64,000 nucleotides of DNA from Turnera subulata. Lineage: Eukaryota; Streptophyta; Magnoliopsida; Malpighiales; Passifloraceae. Below are positions 34,993-47,380 of this stretch, piece after piece. Each line of letters opens with the position of its first letter. Position 1 is the stretch's first letter. The notes beneath the pieces were generated by a model, which searched no databases, was not told where the DNA came from, and worked only from the letters and a program-made list of their open reading frames with translations. The stretch spans positions 33,926 through 97,925 of the forward strand of contig JAKUCV010004487.1 of assembly GCA_028386065.3 (NCBI GenBank), written 5' to 3'. A program made the position numbers and the translations under genes.

Positions 34993-36553
34993 GTTCTACC
35001 CCACTTAACAAAATTTCGTCCTCGAAATTTGCAGAATAAGTCAAGCAGCCTTGTGCTTAACTGACACAAACAAGTGTCACCCGGTATCAAAATACTGTTG
35101 GCCAAAACTACCAAGTAGAACCTTCATGTCCATCAATCACATTTCCAACCAAGAACTCCGATGTACCAAATCAATCATTGACTTTGGTACAACATGATTA
35201 ATAAAGCATAAGATCAAAGCAGTAACCCATTAGTTTTATCCAATCATCCTCACCATTGATAATACAAGAATCCATAAACAATTTCATTTATCATCACTCA
35301 ACCAAACCTATCCAATCTTTTAATCCATTAAGCATATCCTCTGATAACCGAACCCACAATTGTTACCTAAGTAACAAGATCATCACTCCCACCGTGAATA
35401 CCTCAAGACCATAAATCCATACATGTTCTGAACCACAAAGTATTTCCTTAATCATACACCAATCCAATCAAAATCGTATATATATCCCGGATCATACCTT
35501 AGGTATTAAAAACCAATCATTACCGAGATAACGTAATTATAATTTCCATAACTTGGATTCCTCACGACCCAAACATCATTTCATAACTCAAACTTATGCA
35601 TCTAGCCCTCAAGCCATTCTTAACACTGACTCCAAAATTTCTTTGATAAAGAAATTAAAACATCAATGTATCTCTCATCACGTAACTAACAACCTAGTAA
35701 CTGAATCACAATCCCCGAGATCACCTCAAAATCAAACCTCAATACAAACAAACTACCGGCATCCCTCAGCACAAGAACTATAACCTCAACAAAATTCATG
35801 ATCAAAACTTTCCTATAGCTATCACCATTAATATCTCAAATTCCAACAAGGTTAGATACCTCAAGTATCATTAAAAGACTTTTCCCTGGATATTCTACTA
35901 GATCAACCTCAAATTAAGCATAATTGACAGATAACTCTCCAAACATACCATTAAATCAAACTCAAATTTAATCAACAATTATCAGCTCGAACTCCAAACA
36001 AAATTTAACCATTTAATAATTCACCAGTAAATTCAAGTCCTTAAACCCAGATAATCAAACCACAAATAACATGATCACAAAGATTACAAGAATCATCTCC
36101 ACAAGAATCATATCAAATCATCCTTGATAGATGTAACCTCCAAAAGCAAAACGATGGTTCTTACTTGTATTGGTCAGTTCCATATCTGGAATTATCAGAC
36201 ATGTTACCGTAGGGCAGCACCTTCGGCAACAACACAAGGAGAAGCAACAACGGTGTACTCACACAGACAAGAAACATAAGAGTCTACACCGACTCTAACA
36301 AGGCATTGAATACACCACAAAATACACTTTACTATAGCCTAAGCTGTAAAGAAAACATGTCATTTCAATGACAATACCGGGTCACTTCGACCCTCAGCAG
36401 GTGCGTGTCCTCCTCCGGATCCATAGTACGACTCACTATATGAATGCATATGACTATGCAACAGACAACTCAAAAAGGAGCAGACTCATGCACATAAAAG
36501 CACGAAACATATCCATACATCCCAAAGGATCTACAGCCTGCTCCGCTACCAAC
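34993..36553 (-). other. internal region of the non-autonomous element, with PPT and PBS at its ends
   Basis: Read on the minus strand, the PBS-like site lies at 36536-36553 and the purine end (GTGGGGTAGAAC) at 34993-35004. Between them I see no gag or pol similarity and only short frames, none with a recognisable motif. The sequence is A/C-rich on the plus strand. It does not look like a simple deletion of the chromovirus internal region, because the sequence is unrelated. Confidence 0.8.
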
Positions 36554-39500
36554 TGAAACGCCCGTGTCCCAATTTATTAATATAAAATAGAATTTAAATA
36601 TAAAATGACTTAATTGCCCTTATCATTCCCGAGACGCGAAAATTATCAACTAAACACCCGTATCCCAAATAACCCATTAAATTAATTACAACATAAGAAG
36701 TGACCAAAATGCCCTTCTCTCCGGGATACGATATCAACAACATAATCAACACACAATTATACAATTAATTATACAAGGAAGCGAGTAAGCAGCGGAAGAC
36801 AAAACATATAGTAACATGTATGCAGTGAACTCTATGGATCCGACCCGAGGAGAGGATAACGCCGCCACCTGCTGATATGCATCACTGCTTAATGAGCAGT
36901 TAACCTGAAAAAGACTATGAGGGGGTGAGACCAACCACTGTCTCACCGCAAACAAATAAACCAAAGTATACAAATACAAATCAACCACAAATACCGGCAT
37001 CTGGCAGAAGCAATCATAGTGCACAAACAAGTCACAATGCATATCACAAGTCATCAACAGACTTCAAACAATCTCTTGTCTTTTATCATCTTATTATAGT
37101 TATACTTTATTATTTTTAGAGTTTTAACATTTTATTAGGGCCCTCTACTGTGTGCGTCGAGCTCGGTCCCGTCTGATAAGACAACCAGGGCATAAGCCCA
37201 AATACATTCAGGGCCCAAGCCCAAATATCATCATAGAAAGAGAGACAGACAGAGAGAAAGAGGGAGGTAGAAAGAGAGAGATAGAAAGAGGGAGGTAGAA
37301 CCGGTCAACACAGACCCATATGCAAAACCGCATATACCGGGCTATCCCGCATGCAATCCCGAGGGGTATCACTTCCCGCTCGAACCAACCGGTCAACAGC
37401 CCCATAGTAGAATATTTTTATAGTACATTATTCTTAGGTATGCTTAAAGAGTTATGTGTACCATACGTTATGATTATACAGGATTGTGTGGGTTTAATAT
37501 CTTATTCACAAGTCCGGGCCTTCAGCCCACAGTCCACCACACAAACCACCAATCCATATCACATGTTACTCAACATAACAAAACAAGTCATGATTGACAG
37601 GCACAATATATCACATCGGACAACAGGTCACATAATCAGGCACACCACATCATAGGTATCATCAACATAATACACTTTGCAAAAAGCAACATCAGCACAA
37701 CAGGCATACACGCATACAGCATTCAGTGCCAAACAAATATTACCACTTTGCATATCATGTTAATTAACCGAGTATTGTAGGCAGTAATACGTACTAGGGT
37801 TTATATGTCCTCACCTGGGCCATGTTACTTGCCTCGGAACCCGAAATCCGTTCCGCCTCATCAATCCTATATTTATAACAAAGTATAACCACACATAAGG
37901 TTTGTATAAAAATATGATGAAGCATGCTAATGAAATGCTCGACTCAATAATCCCGGCCCTAACTATCCTGTTATGAAGAGTGTAACTCTCACACACAATC
38001 CATGTCTCCATTGTGTTACAGGCCTAAAGGTCCACAGGGCCTAAGCCCGACTTAGTCCAAATCGTAACTGGGCCTAAAGTCCATATCACTCAAGACCACT
38101 ATAAAATCCAATTATGCACTTGGGCTTGAAGCCCGGTACACATTGAGTCCAAAACAACTAATACAGGGTTATAGTGTATCTTAATCGGTCTGGGCCCGGT
38201 TTTCCTAATTTTCGTTCTAAGGTCATACTCGATCCCAAGTCTTTCCCGGCTTTAGGTTATATCCGCGCCGGTAAGATTCCGGCCACGCGTCTCTCAACGT
38301 ACCACACTCGTTTTCCACTAAGTCCTTTATATTTTGATACATCACTTAATTCCTTTGCAAAACATGGCATGCTCGGTAATTGGAATATACAACTTTGTCC
38401 AAAAATTACCGTGTAATGTCGGTTCTCGATACTCACCGGAATGGTAACCGCGTCTGCCGGATAACACCCCAACTCGCCGGATTCCGGTGAACCTCGCTGG
38501 AAAATTCACAGAATCACAGAACACTGCTGAAGGCCAAAACAACAACCATATTAAGGTTTAATCTCACAGAAAGAGATCCCATAACTCGAGTTCAAAGTAG
38601 ATCACCAGAAAACACTTACCACCAGCCAAAACCTCATGGATAGTACCAAATCTTCCCTGCAAGGCCTCGATTCAACCACTGCATCCCCAAATCGAGCACA
38701 GAACAACAACACCTGATTTGAAACCAAAGCAGGGCCACCAGAAACTTACCAGATTCTGACTCGATACGAATCAACACTGGATTCCAATCTCCATGCTTCA
38801 TTCCTGTCAAGACTCACCGGACCCGAGCCAAATCACCACAAATAGAACCTCAATCCCACTGCCAAAACTGACAACACACGCCAGCCCAAAGCTCGGCCAC
38901 CACGACTAGCAGCAGATCAAAACCGGACCACCAACAACACAGGACGACCACCAGCCAAACCAACACCACTGCATGTGAGCCCGAGCCCGGTAGCAAACCA
39001 GCGCCAACCCGTAACCAGCACACAGTCCAAATCGGGTTAGTCATAATAACCCTAGCAAGGTACAGAAAATAGGGAAGAGGAAAAGAAGGAGAACAGGAAA
39101 TGGAGGGCGGCTTACCGACAAGAGGCAACTGCGGTAGCGACGACCTCACGGCACTGTCCCGTCCCTGCCCAAACAAGGCCTCCTGTCTCTTGCCCGTTGC
39201 AGCAGCTGTGGTTGCTTCCTGGAGGTATGAGAGCGATAACTCGAAGAGAGGAAGAAGAAATATGGTGGCGGCGGCGTGAAGGGAAGACGAGGTGAAAAGA
39301 GAGAAAGAAGTGATGAGAGGAGATTATGCCGACGGTTATCCCGAAGTGGAGAGAGGAGTTGAGAAAGAAAAGCAAGCAAGAGGGAGCATGGGGTGAGCCG
39401 TCGGGAGAGAAAAAGAAGTGGGGAAGAGAGAGAGAAAAGAAAGATTGTATAAGTGCACTCTAGTGTTAGGGCTTTCTTCAAAAGCAAAACGGCGTCGTTT

Positions 39501-39830
39501 TGCTTCCAAACGACGTCACTTCGTCTACAAGCCCTTCCTCTGGTCAACCTCAAAGTCAAAACGCATCCCTTTGTGTGTTTTAGGTTTTGGCTCTACCAAA
39601 ACTACGTAGTTTTAGTAAAAACTACATCCCATCTTGTGTTTTAATCCAAAACACTATTAAATGCTAAACAAAATTAATACTTGGAAATAAATGATTGAAC
39701 CATACTAGAAATAAATTTATCAAGAACAAGAAAAATAATTCCCGTGAATTCCGTGAGGGGATATTTGGAAATTAGATCCCAAAATTTTTCGAAAATTTCA
39801 CAGAAATAATTACCAAAAATCGGCGTTACA
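36554..39830 (-). repeat. 5' LTR (minus sense) of the non-autonomous element, 3277 bp
   Basis: Closely similar to 31959-34992 throughout. It keeps the segment missing from the other LTR and has lost 2 bp at the terminus (ATCGGCGTTACA against ATCGGGGCGTTACA). TTAAG follows at 39831-39835. Confidence 0.92.
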
Positions 39831-39835
39831 TTAAG

Positions 39836-40799
39836 TATCATATCATGGAACGTCAGAGGCATTTGTTCCTCATCTAAGCAGTCTTGTGTGCGCCACCTTG
39901 TGCATCAAAAGAGTCCTAAATTTTTTTTTCTCAGCGAAACCAAATGCTCCGGAGTCGATGCTACCTTATGTAGATCTATTTGGGGTGCAGGAAACATTGA
40001 TTTCCTCTCTGTTGACTCAATTGGGCTAGCTGGAGGGTTAATAATGATCTGGGATTGCAACTACTTTAAACTGTCCAGAGCTGCTACATCAGAACAATGG
40101 ATTATCATGGAAGGTGATTTGTTTTTGCAGGATAAACGCATTACCCTTTGTGGGGTTTACGGGAAGCCCGACCTTGATCTTCATGTCCAGATGTTCGAAG
40201 AATTAACAAACCTTAAGTTCTCTTATCATTCTCCTTGGCTTATTCTAGGGGACTTCAATGAGACTTTATCCTCTTCTGATCGTAAAAGTGGTCGTCTGCT
40301 GGCTAGGGGTGCCAATGCTTTTAGAAGGTTCGTGAGTGATCTTAATTTGATGGAGTTTCAGTTGAAGGATAGACTTTTTACATGGGGCAATCTAAAATCT
40401 GCCAGCCGCATAGATCGTGTCTTTGCAGAAGGAGAATGGACTTTGATTTTTCCACACTTATACTTATCTTCTGGTAGTAAACAACAATCGGATCATGTAC
40501 CCTTGTTCTTATCACAGGATTGCAGTTCCCCAGAAAAGAGGCCTTTCCGCTTCATCAACGCGTGGTGGGAGTTCCCTGGTTTCATGGACGTCATTAAGGG
40601 GATGTGGGAGGATTCGTGTGCTACGTTCCCGGGTAGATTTATTTTGCTTAAGAAGTGTATGCTAAGAAGGCTGCTATCTAAGTGGAACACTGAGTGCTTT
40701 GGAAGTCTAAATTCTAACATTGAATCTCTTCAATGTGAGATAGATGTTTTAGATAAAATTGCAGACACCAGAGCGTTATCGAATGCTGTACTTAGCTGA
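39836..40799 (+). pseudogene. LINE ORF2, endonuclease domain
   Basis: ORF2 starts at ATG 31951 before the LTR insertion and resumes here (IISWNVRGICSSS). Apurinic-endonuclease motifs are SWNVRG, FLSETKCSG, GGLIMIWD, LILGDFNE (catalytic Asp-Asn), FTWGNLKSASRIDRVF and SDHVPLFL (catalytic Asp-His). This domain nicks target DNA for target-primed reverse transcription. A TGA at 40797-40799 ends the frame. Further stops follow (for example near 40877, where the minus LINE has Trp). Confidence 0.9.
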
Positions 40800-42475
40800 G
40801 CACACGAGATTAAAGTCGAAATTTCTACCAATTCTAGACAGCTGGAATCCCTTTGGAAACAGAAGTCTAGGATGAGATGATGTCGACTTGGCGATTGTAA
40901 CACAAAATACTTCCACTTGGCTGCTTCTAACAGGGGTCGGAAAAATAGGATTGAAAACATTCATGTGAATGGAATTTTGACTTCTGATCCTGTCTCAATT
41001 AAGCAAGCAGCTACTGACTTCTTTTCAAAACTATACACTTCTGGGACACTATCAGGCCGGGTATTGGATCGCTGGCTTTCCAAAGATTATCTACTCAAGA
41101 TGCCTTATCTCTTGAAAACCCAATCACTTTGGATGAGATAAAATCAGCCGTATGGAGCTGTGATAGCTCTAAGGCCCCTGGGCCTGATGGTTTTAACTTT
41201 TCATTGAATAAAAAGTGTTAGGACCTGCTAAAATTCGTTCTATTGGATATGGTATCTGAGTTTTTTAAATCTGCAAGACTCCTTAAGGGTGCCAACTTCG
41301 GCTATATCACTCTGATTGCGAAAAAAATCAGGGGCTGTCTCCCTTGATGACTTCAGGCCAATTACGTTGGTGTCTGCCCTTTACAAAATTATCTCAAACT
41401 TTTAGCTCAGAGACTGAAGAGGGCGATTCCAAAGTTGGTTGGTCTACAACAGTCAGCGTTTATTGAAGGAAGGTGCATCATGGATAGTGCCCTTTTTGCA
41501 GCCGAAGTTGTGCACAGCCTCCGAAAGCAAAAGACTAAATCAATCCTTTGGAAATTGGATTTTAAAAAAGCTTTTGACTCCGTTGATTGGCATTACCTAA
41601 TGCAAGTGTTGGAGGCTATGGGTTTTGGGTTAAAATGGCATGAATGGATCATGGGCTGTCTCGAATCCTCCAAGCTTGCTGTTCTGATTAATGGATCTCC
41701 AGCTGATGAGTTCTCTATGTCTAGAGGTTTAAAACAAGGCGACCCGCTATCCCCTTTCCTATTTATTTTGGCGGCCGAAGGGTTGAATTCCATACTATCT
41801 AGAGCCAATTCTTTGGGCCTGATCAAGGCTGTTGTTGTTCATAACGTATCTGTATCGGCTCTATAATATGCTGACGATACTATTTTATTTTCGCCTGCTG
41901 AATTGCCTTCCCTGTTAAATTTGAAGCGATGTCTTCGAGTTTTTGAAGCCTTATCTGGGTTGCATATTAATTTCTTCAAAAGCAGTGTGGTGGGGGTTGG
42001 TATTACCCAATCAGAATCTATGGAAATTGCTAGCAGACTTCACAGCTGAGTAGAGAATTTCCCGTTCAAGTATCTTGGTTTCCCTTTGGGCGCCAACATG
42101 AGAAGAATTGCAGCTTGGAAACCGGTTCTTGACAAAGTAACCAATCGACTGAGATCTTGGAAGGGGAAGTTTCTTTCTACTGGTGGAAGGGTGACTTTGA
42201 TTAAATCCGTTCTTAGTGGCTTACCAATCTACTTCATAAGCTACCGGTTTTTGTTAACAAGAAATTGACATCCCTATTTAGGACCCTTTTCTGGAGCGAC
42301 GTGGACTATTCCAGGAAGACTTGTTTTGTTTCTTGGAAGAAAATTTCGATTCCTAAAGATAGAGGGGGTATGGGAATTATTGACCTTGGTGTTATGAACG
42401 CCTTTTATTCAAATAGATTTGGCATTTTAATTCTGGTAATCTTTTGGATAAGGCTTGGAAGGAGTTAGTCGAGTG
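40800..42475 (+). pseudogene. LINE ORF2, reverse transcriptase domain, broken
   Basis: Fragments in changing frames include SSKAPGPDGFNF-like sequence near 41165, LQQSAFIEGRCIMDSALFAA, WKLDFKKAFDSVDW, SRGLKQGDPLSPFLFILAAEG and YADDTILFS (about 41868-41895), where YADD holds the catalytic Asp pair. A TAA stands directly before YADD where the minus LINE has Gln. The region then reads KGKFLSTGGRVTLIKSVLSG and ends in several short frames. It is homologous along its length to the minus-strand LINE ORF2. Confidence 0.9.
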
Positions 42476-43547
42476 TAAATATGGGGTATCTCCATCGATA
42501 TTGTTCCCTGATTCTCACTTACAAAGATGTTCTCCTATTTGGCATGACATTATTGAGTCTGGTTCTCCAAATAGCCAGACTAGTGTGCCTCTTGTTCAGG
42601 GGTCAGTCTTGCATTTGGGTAAAGGCAACTCTGTGAGGTTCTGGATGGATGACTGGTGTGGCGATGGAATATTAAAGGACATGTTCCCTCGTCTATTTTC
42701 CTTATCACTGTGTCAAGATCTCTCGGTGGAGGAATGTTTTTTGGTTACCGACCTTAGCACCAAATGGTCTGTCTCTTGGAGAAGACAATTGCATGCATGG
42801 GAATTAGAGGATGTGGAGAGGATTAAGTCATTGGTTTTAAGGGTCCATCTGCAGCCATCGTTATTGGATTCTAGGTCTTGGTGTTCTGGACGGAATGGTT
42901 CTTACTCTGTTTCTTCTGGCAGGGCTTTCATTTATTCACAACTGGTTCCGTGTAGCAAGATAGAATGTTGGCTTTGGCTTGCATTAAATGATGGAATCCC
43001 CACGATGGAGGCCCTTAGACAGAGAGGTATCATTTCTCTTGCTAACTCTGTTTATTCTCTTTGTAGCTCATGTCTGGAGACTAGGGACCATCTATTTTTG
43101 CACTGTCAGTTCTCCCGGCAAGTGTTGAACAAGATAAGTAATTGGTGGGACTTTGCTTGGTGTTTGCCCGCAACTCTGGTTGACTTTGTGATCCAATGGC
43201 CTTACCTATCGCCCCACGCCTCTAGTAGGGCTTTTTGGTATCTCATTGGTCTTTCAGCTCTTAGGGCTATATGGTTGGAAAGAAGCAAAAGAGTTTTTCA
43301 GAAAATCACAATCGATGCAGATAGACTAGTTGACCTGATCCTGGTACATTCAACTTCTTGGACAAAGGCAGCTCATCCGGATTTCCCCTACTGTGTTTCC
43401 TATGTTCTCTCAAATTCTGAAAGTGTCAAGTCATGGCGTGGCCCATGCCATAACTTCTCATTACTCCTTCCCCCCCCCCCCCCCCCTAATGATCTCTTAG
43501 GGCCTTCTCTGGTTCTATTTTGGAATCCAGGGTATGGAAGTAAATAA
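42444..43547 (+). pseudogene. LINE ORF2 C-terminal region with zinc-binding domain (zf-RVT)
   Basis: An open stretch of 367 codons contains VRFWMDDWCGDGIL, SGRNGSYSVSSGRAFIYSQ, IECWLWLALNDGIPTMEAL and the Cys/His set LCSSCLETRDHLFLHC typical of the zf-RVT domain. Then follow AFWYLIGLSALRAIWLERS and a tail near 43440. It ends just after a C run of 18. The same domain appears in the three other LINE copies in the window. Confidence 0.88.
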
Positions 43548-43697
43548 GTGTTTGGGTTTGTATGATCTTCTCTCTTTTCTCATCACCCTCCTACGGGTTT
43601 CTGGGTTCTTTTGTAAATAGGGGTTTATGGGCTTGATTGGCCTTCTGTACTTTCTTCCTCTCTTCATAAATAATACCAATCGTTTGCATAAAAAAAA

Positions 43698-43710
43698 AGA
43701 CATAAATGAT
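43698..43710. repeat. target site duplication of the plus-strand LINE, right copy
   Basis: AGACATAAATGAT follows the A-run of the LINE and matches 18373-18385 exactly. Confidence 0.93.
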
Positions 43711-43723
43711 TCCCATACTAATA

Positions 43724-43736
43724 TTGAATAAATTAT
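43724..43736. repeat. target site duplication of the minus-strand LINE, left copy
   Basis: TTGAATAAATTAT here matches 49455-49467 exactly. A T-run (43738-43748), the reverse of a poly(A) tail, follows at once. Confidence 0.92.
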
Positions 43737-44028
43737 TCTTTTTTTTTTGGTACTTACGAAATGATTTACTGAATAAATAAGAGAGTACAAAAATTATAAC
43801 CCAGAAAAAACAAAAAACCACCTATAGCCGCTGATCGTAGTCACTAAGTCACGAATACTAACAACAAAGCCCAGTAAGGGTGATTATGGTGGTAACAGTA
43901 GGTTAAAACCTCTTGAGGGACCACTCTAATTTTTCAGAGTCTCTGCATTGGAGATGACCATTGAAGTGGTAAAAGGAAAGCCTGCTTTGACCGCTTTGAT
44001 CCAGGTAACAGCTCGAACAATCACCATG

Positions 44029-46851
44029 TCAACCATATGGTTTTGTAGGTGCTGGCGAACCGCGAAAGATCCGCTGATTCCTTTCTAACCAAATCGTCCA
44101 AAGAGATGCTAGGCCTATGATATACCACCATGCACGACTACCCCGAGATGGAGATAAGAAGGTCCACTGAGGCAAGAAATCTTCTAACCTGTCAGGGATG
44201 TACCATTGAACGTGCCACCAAGAGCATAATTTGGACCACACTAACCAGGAGACAGGGCAAGATAGTAAGAGATGATCCTTAGACTCGAGTTGGCAACGGC
44301 ATAAACAACACATAGAGTCTTCCAGTGACAAAATGCCTCTTTCACGCAGCACATCTTTTGTTGGTATGGCTCGATTAACAGCAAACCATAGCCAACATTC
44401 TACTTTAAACGGTGAAAGAGAGAACCACACGAAAGGGGTGGACCGAACCAAATCCATCTGTGAGTATATGAAAGTTCTACCAGATTTGATAGAGTATGAG
44501 CCGTTACCTCCAACACTCGAAATCCTACGATCGTCGCCAGAGGCCAGCAGTGGTGCATTGTCAATGATCCCTTTCATTTCCTGCATTTGAAGGAGCTCCC
44601 AGTCCTGTAGCCGTCTTCTCCAACAGGAGGACCACCATTTCCCTGCATGACACGACTTCATACCCTCAAAAAATGACACCACTTTACAAGTTGATATCAA
44701 GAATAAGGGTGGGAACAACATTCTTAAAACCCCTTGACCGGTCCAATCGTCTGCCCAGAACAACACATCCTTCCCCGAACCCAACTTGATATGCGATCCA
44801 GCCCATAAAGGAATGGCAGTTTGGCTATTATCTGATCCTGACAAAATAATGTCTCTCCACCATGATGAGCACTTCTGCATGGAAAAGACAGGGTTGAGGG
44901 CAGAAGATTGCACCAAGTAATTGCTTTTAATAATATCTTTCCATAACCTCCTCTCCGGCTGGCAGAAATTCCAGAGCCATTTGAACAGAAGTGATTGATT
45001 CATGACGTTCACATCAATGATCCCCATACCCCCGAGCTCCTTAGGAACAACAATGTTTTTCCATGCGACTAAACAAGGTTTCTTTTTCACTTCAGTTCCG
45101 TTCCAAAGGAAATTTCTCAGGATAGACATGATCTTCTTTGCAACAGCCACTGGTAACTTGAACAAGGCCATGTAATATAGAGGTAAACCACTCAAGACTA
45201 AACGTATGAGAGTTACCCTACCTCCCAGTGATAAAAACTTCCCCTTCCAAGCTTTTAGTCTGCTTTTGAACTTCTCTAACACTGGGTTCCAAGCTGCAAT
45301 TCTTTTCATGTTTCCACCAAGGGGGAAGCCAAGATACCCGAAAGGGAAGTTTTCGAGTCGACTATGGAGTCGACCTGCCAAATCTTCCACTTGTTTTTGC
45401 TGCAAACCTATGCCCGCCACACTGCTTTTATAAAAGTTGATACACAAGCCTGAGAGGATCTCGAAAATACGGAGGCACCTTTTCAGGTTCAACAGCGCGT
45501 CCACTCTTGCTTGGGAGAACAAAATGGTATCGTCCGCATATTGGAGGACCAAGAGTGATGTGTCAAGCACCCTAACGCCCTCTATTTCACCTGCATCAGC
45601 CGCCATTGCTAGAATCGCCGGTAGCCCTTCTGCCGCGAGGACAAAAAGAAATGGTGATAAAGAGTCTCCCTGCTTAAGACCACGCCCCATGGAGAATTCT
45701 TCAGATGGGGATCCATTAACTAAGACCGCCAGCCTAGATGATGACAAACATTCCATAATCCATTCACACCACCTTTTGCCGAAGCCCATAGCCTCCAATA
45801 TTTGTAACAAATAGCCCCAGTCCACAGACTCGTACGCCTTCTTGAAATCTAACTTCCAAATGATGGCCTCTTCCTTGCTCTTCCTTAAACTGTGCACCGC
45901 TTCACTAGCAAAAAGAACACTATCCATAATGCATCTACCCTCGATAAAGCCAGTTTGTTGAGGACCGACTAAAGAGGGTAATACTATCTTCAGCCTCTGT
46001 GCTAGGATTTTTGAGATAATTTTATACAAACCGAATACCAAAGTGATGGGTTTGTACTCATCCAGGGATACCACTGCCAATTTTTTAGGTAGTAAGGTGA
46101 TATAAGCGGTGTTGACTCCTTTGGGCATAGAGGCGGTCTCGAAGAAATGCACAACCATATCGAAAATATCTGTTTTAACCAAATCCCAGCATTTCTTATA
46201 AAAGAAAAAGTTAAATCCGTCAGGCCCAGGAGCTTTGGAGCTATCGCAATCCCAAACAGCTAGCTTCACCTCGTCCAAAGTGATCATACGTTCCAAATTA
46301 GCTGCCACCTCCCCTGGCAACTTTCTAAAATTTATGGAACCTAAATGTGGCCGAAGAGAGGGCTGAGCTGAGCACAACTCTGCGAAAAACTCCCTTGCTG
46401 CTGCTCTTATTGTGACTGGATCATTGATCTTCCTTCCATTCACCTCGATGGCACCCACCCGATTTTTTCTTCCCCTGTTGGCAGCCGCTATGTGAAAAAA
46501 TCTAGTATTTTTATCGCCCAGATGGCACCATTTAAACCTGGACTTCTGCCTCCATAAGGACTCCAATTGTCTGGATTTGTGGAGCAACTCAGTTTTCAAC
46601 CTGCGGGCCTTTTCTAACTCATTGGTGGTTAACTCTCTCTCGTCAGCTTCCTTATCTAAACTGTCAACCTCTTTCTGAATTTCCTCAATATTTGAGTTTA
46701 AGTTCCCAAACGTAACCTTGTTCCATTGCGACAGAAGCTTCCTCAGCAAACTTAACTTCTTTAGCAATTTAAAATGTCCAGGAAACTGAGAGTTTGCCTC
46801 CCTCCACATACTAGCCAAGACCTTCTCGAACTGGGTAATCCCACCATGCAT
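44029..46851 (-). pseudogene. LINE ORF2, RT and zf-RVT region (940-codon open frame)
   Basis: The order is a linker (LESLWRQKSRFKWCHLGDKN), SSKAPGPDGFNFFFYKKCWD, QQTGFIEGRCIMDSVLFAS, WKLDFKKAYESVDWGYLL, RGLKQGDSLSPFLFVLAAEG, LQYADDTILFSQ (catalytic YADD), the thumb (KGKFLSLGGRVTLI), VLFWADDWTGQG, NGSYSIKSGRTFIYSQ and LCRCQLESKDHLLLSC (zinc site). It ends early at 44029 (PAPTKPYG), shorter than the plus copy, which suggests a late nonsense or frameshift. The catalytic residues are intact, but the endonuclease is in another frame, so a full ORF2 protein cannot be made. Confidence 0.9.
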
Positions 46852-47380
46852 TTATGAAACGGAAGGGACGCCGGCCTTGATCGGGTACATCGTCTATCAA
46901 CAACAAAGGAACGTGATCTGATCCATACTTACCGCCCGACTGAAGTTTTAGGCGAGGGAACATAATCGTCCATTCACTTTCAAGAAGAACCCGGTCAATC
47001 CGGCTTGCAGCTTTCAAATTCCCCCAGGTGAACCTCCTGTCCGGGAGGGAAATTTCCATTAGGCCCAGACTGTTAATAAAGCTACGAAAAGCCGATGCTC
47101 CCCGAAGACTAATGCGCCCACTCCTCCTGTCTGAGGTAAGGAGAACCTCATTAAAGTCCCCTAACATCAACCATAGAGCAGAAAAAGTTTGCTTAATCAT
47201 CGTCAAGTCTTCAAACATCTTCACTCTACCTTCAACACTAGAATCCCCATAGACCCTGCATATAGTCACCTTATAATTCACTTGTATAAAGGTCCCCTCC
47301 ATAATAATCCAATGGTCTGCAGCCAAGAACCACTTAGTCTCATTCAGGAAAAGAAAATTATCCTTTTGACGATTCACCAA
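46811..47380 (-). pseudogene. LINE ORF2, partial endonuclease domain
   Basis: LFLNETKWFLAADHWIIMEG continues to LMLGDFNEVL, FTWGNLKAASRIDRVL and SDHVPLLLIDD. The plus LINE has about 45 extra residues between ETK and the WIIMEG block, and an N-terminal SWNVRG motif. Both are missing here. A frame change near 46835-46850 separates it from the RT region. The endonuclease therefore cannot fold normally. Confidence 0.88.

Larger units (their letters stand above)
31959..39830 (-). mobile_element. non-autonomous LTR retrotransposon (LARD-like), 7.9 kb, no coding capacity
   Basis: Two LTRs (31959-34992 and 36554-39830) in minus orientation flank 1561 bp of internal sequence with no retroelement reading frame. 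On the minus strand the LTR starts TGTAACGC(CC)CG and ends GGACACGGGCGTTTCA. The ends, the PBS (GTTGGTAGCGGAGCAGGC) and the terminal purine block nearly match those of the chromovirus at 19139-30194. It therefore probably depends on proteins from such an element (inference). The insertion is in LINE ORF2 at codon 3. Confidence 0.92.
18386..43697 (+). mobile_element. full-length L1-type LINE with two nested LTR elements
   Basis: Flanking 13-bp target duplications (18373-18385, 43698-43710) and an A-run at 43690-43698 define it. Without its insertions (19139-30194 and 31959-39830, each with one copy of its duplication) it is about 6.4 kb, a normal size for a plant L1. ORF1 encodes an RRM-containing protein. 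ORF2 encodes an endonuclease, RT and a C-terminal zinc-binding domain. Both ORFs carry stops and frameshifts, so the element is dead. The first insertion splits ORF1 and the second splits ORF2 at its third codon. Confidence 0.95.
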
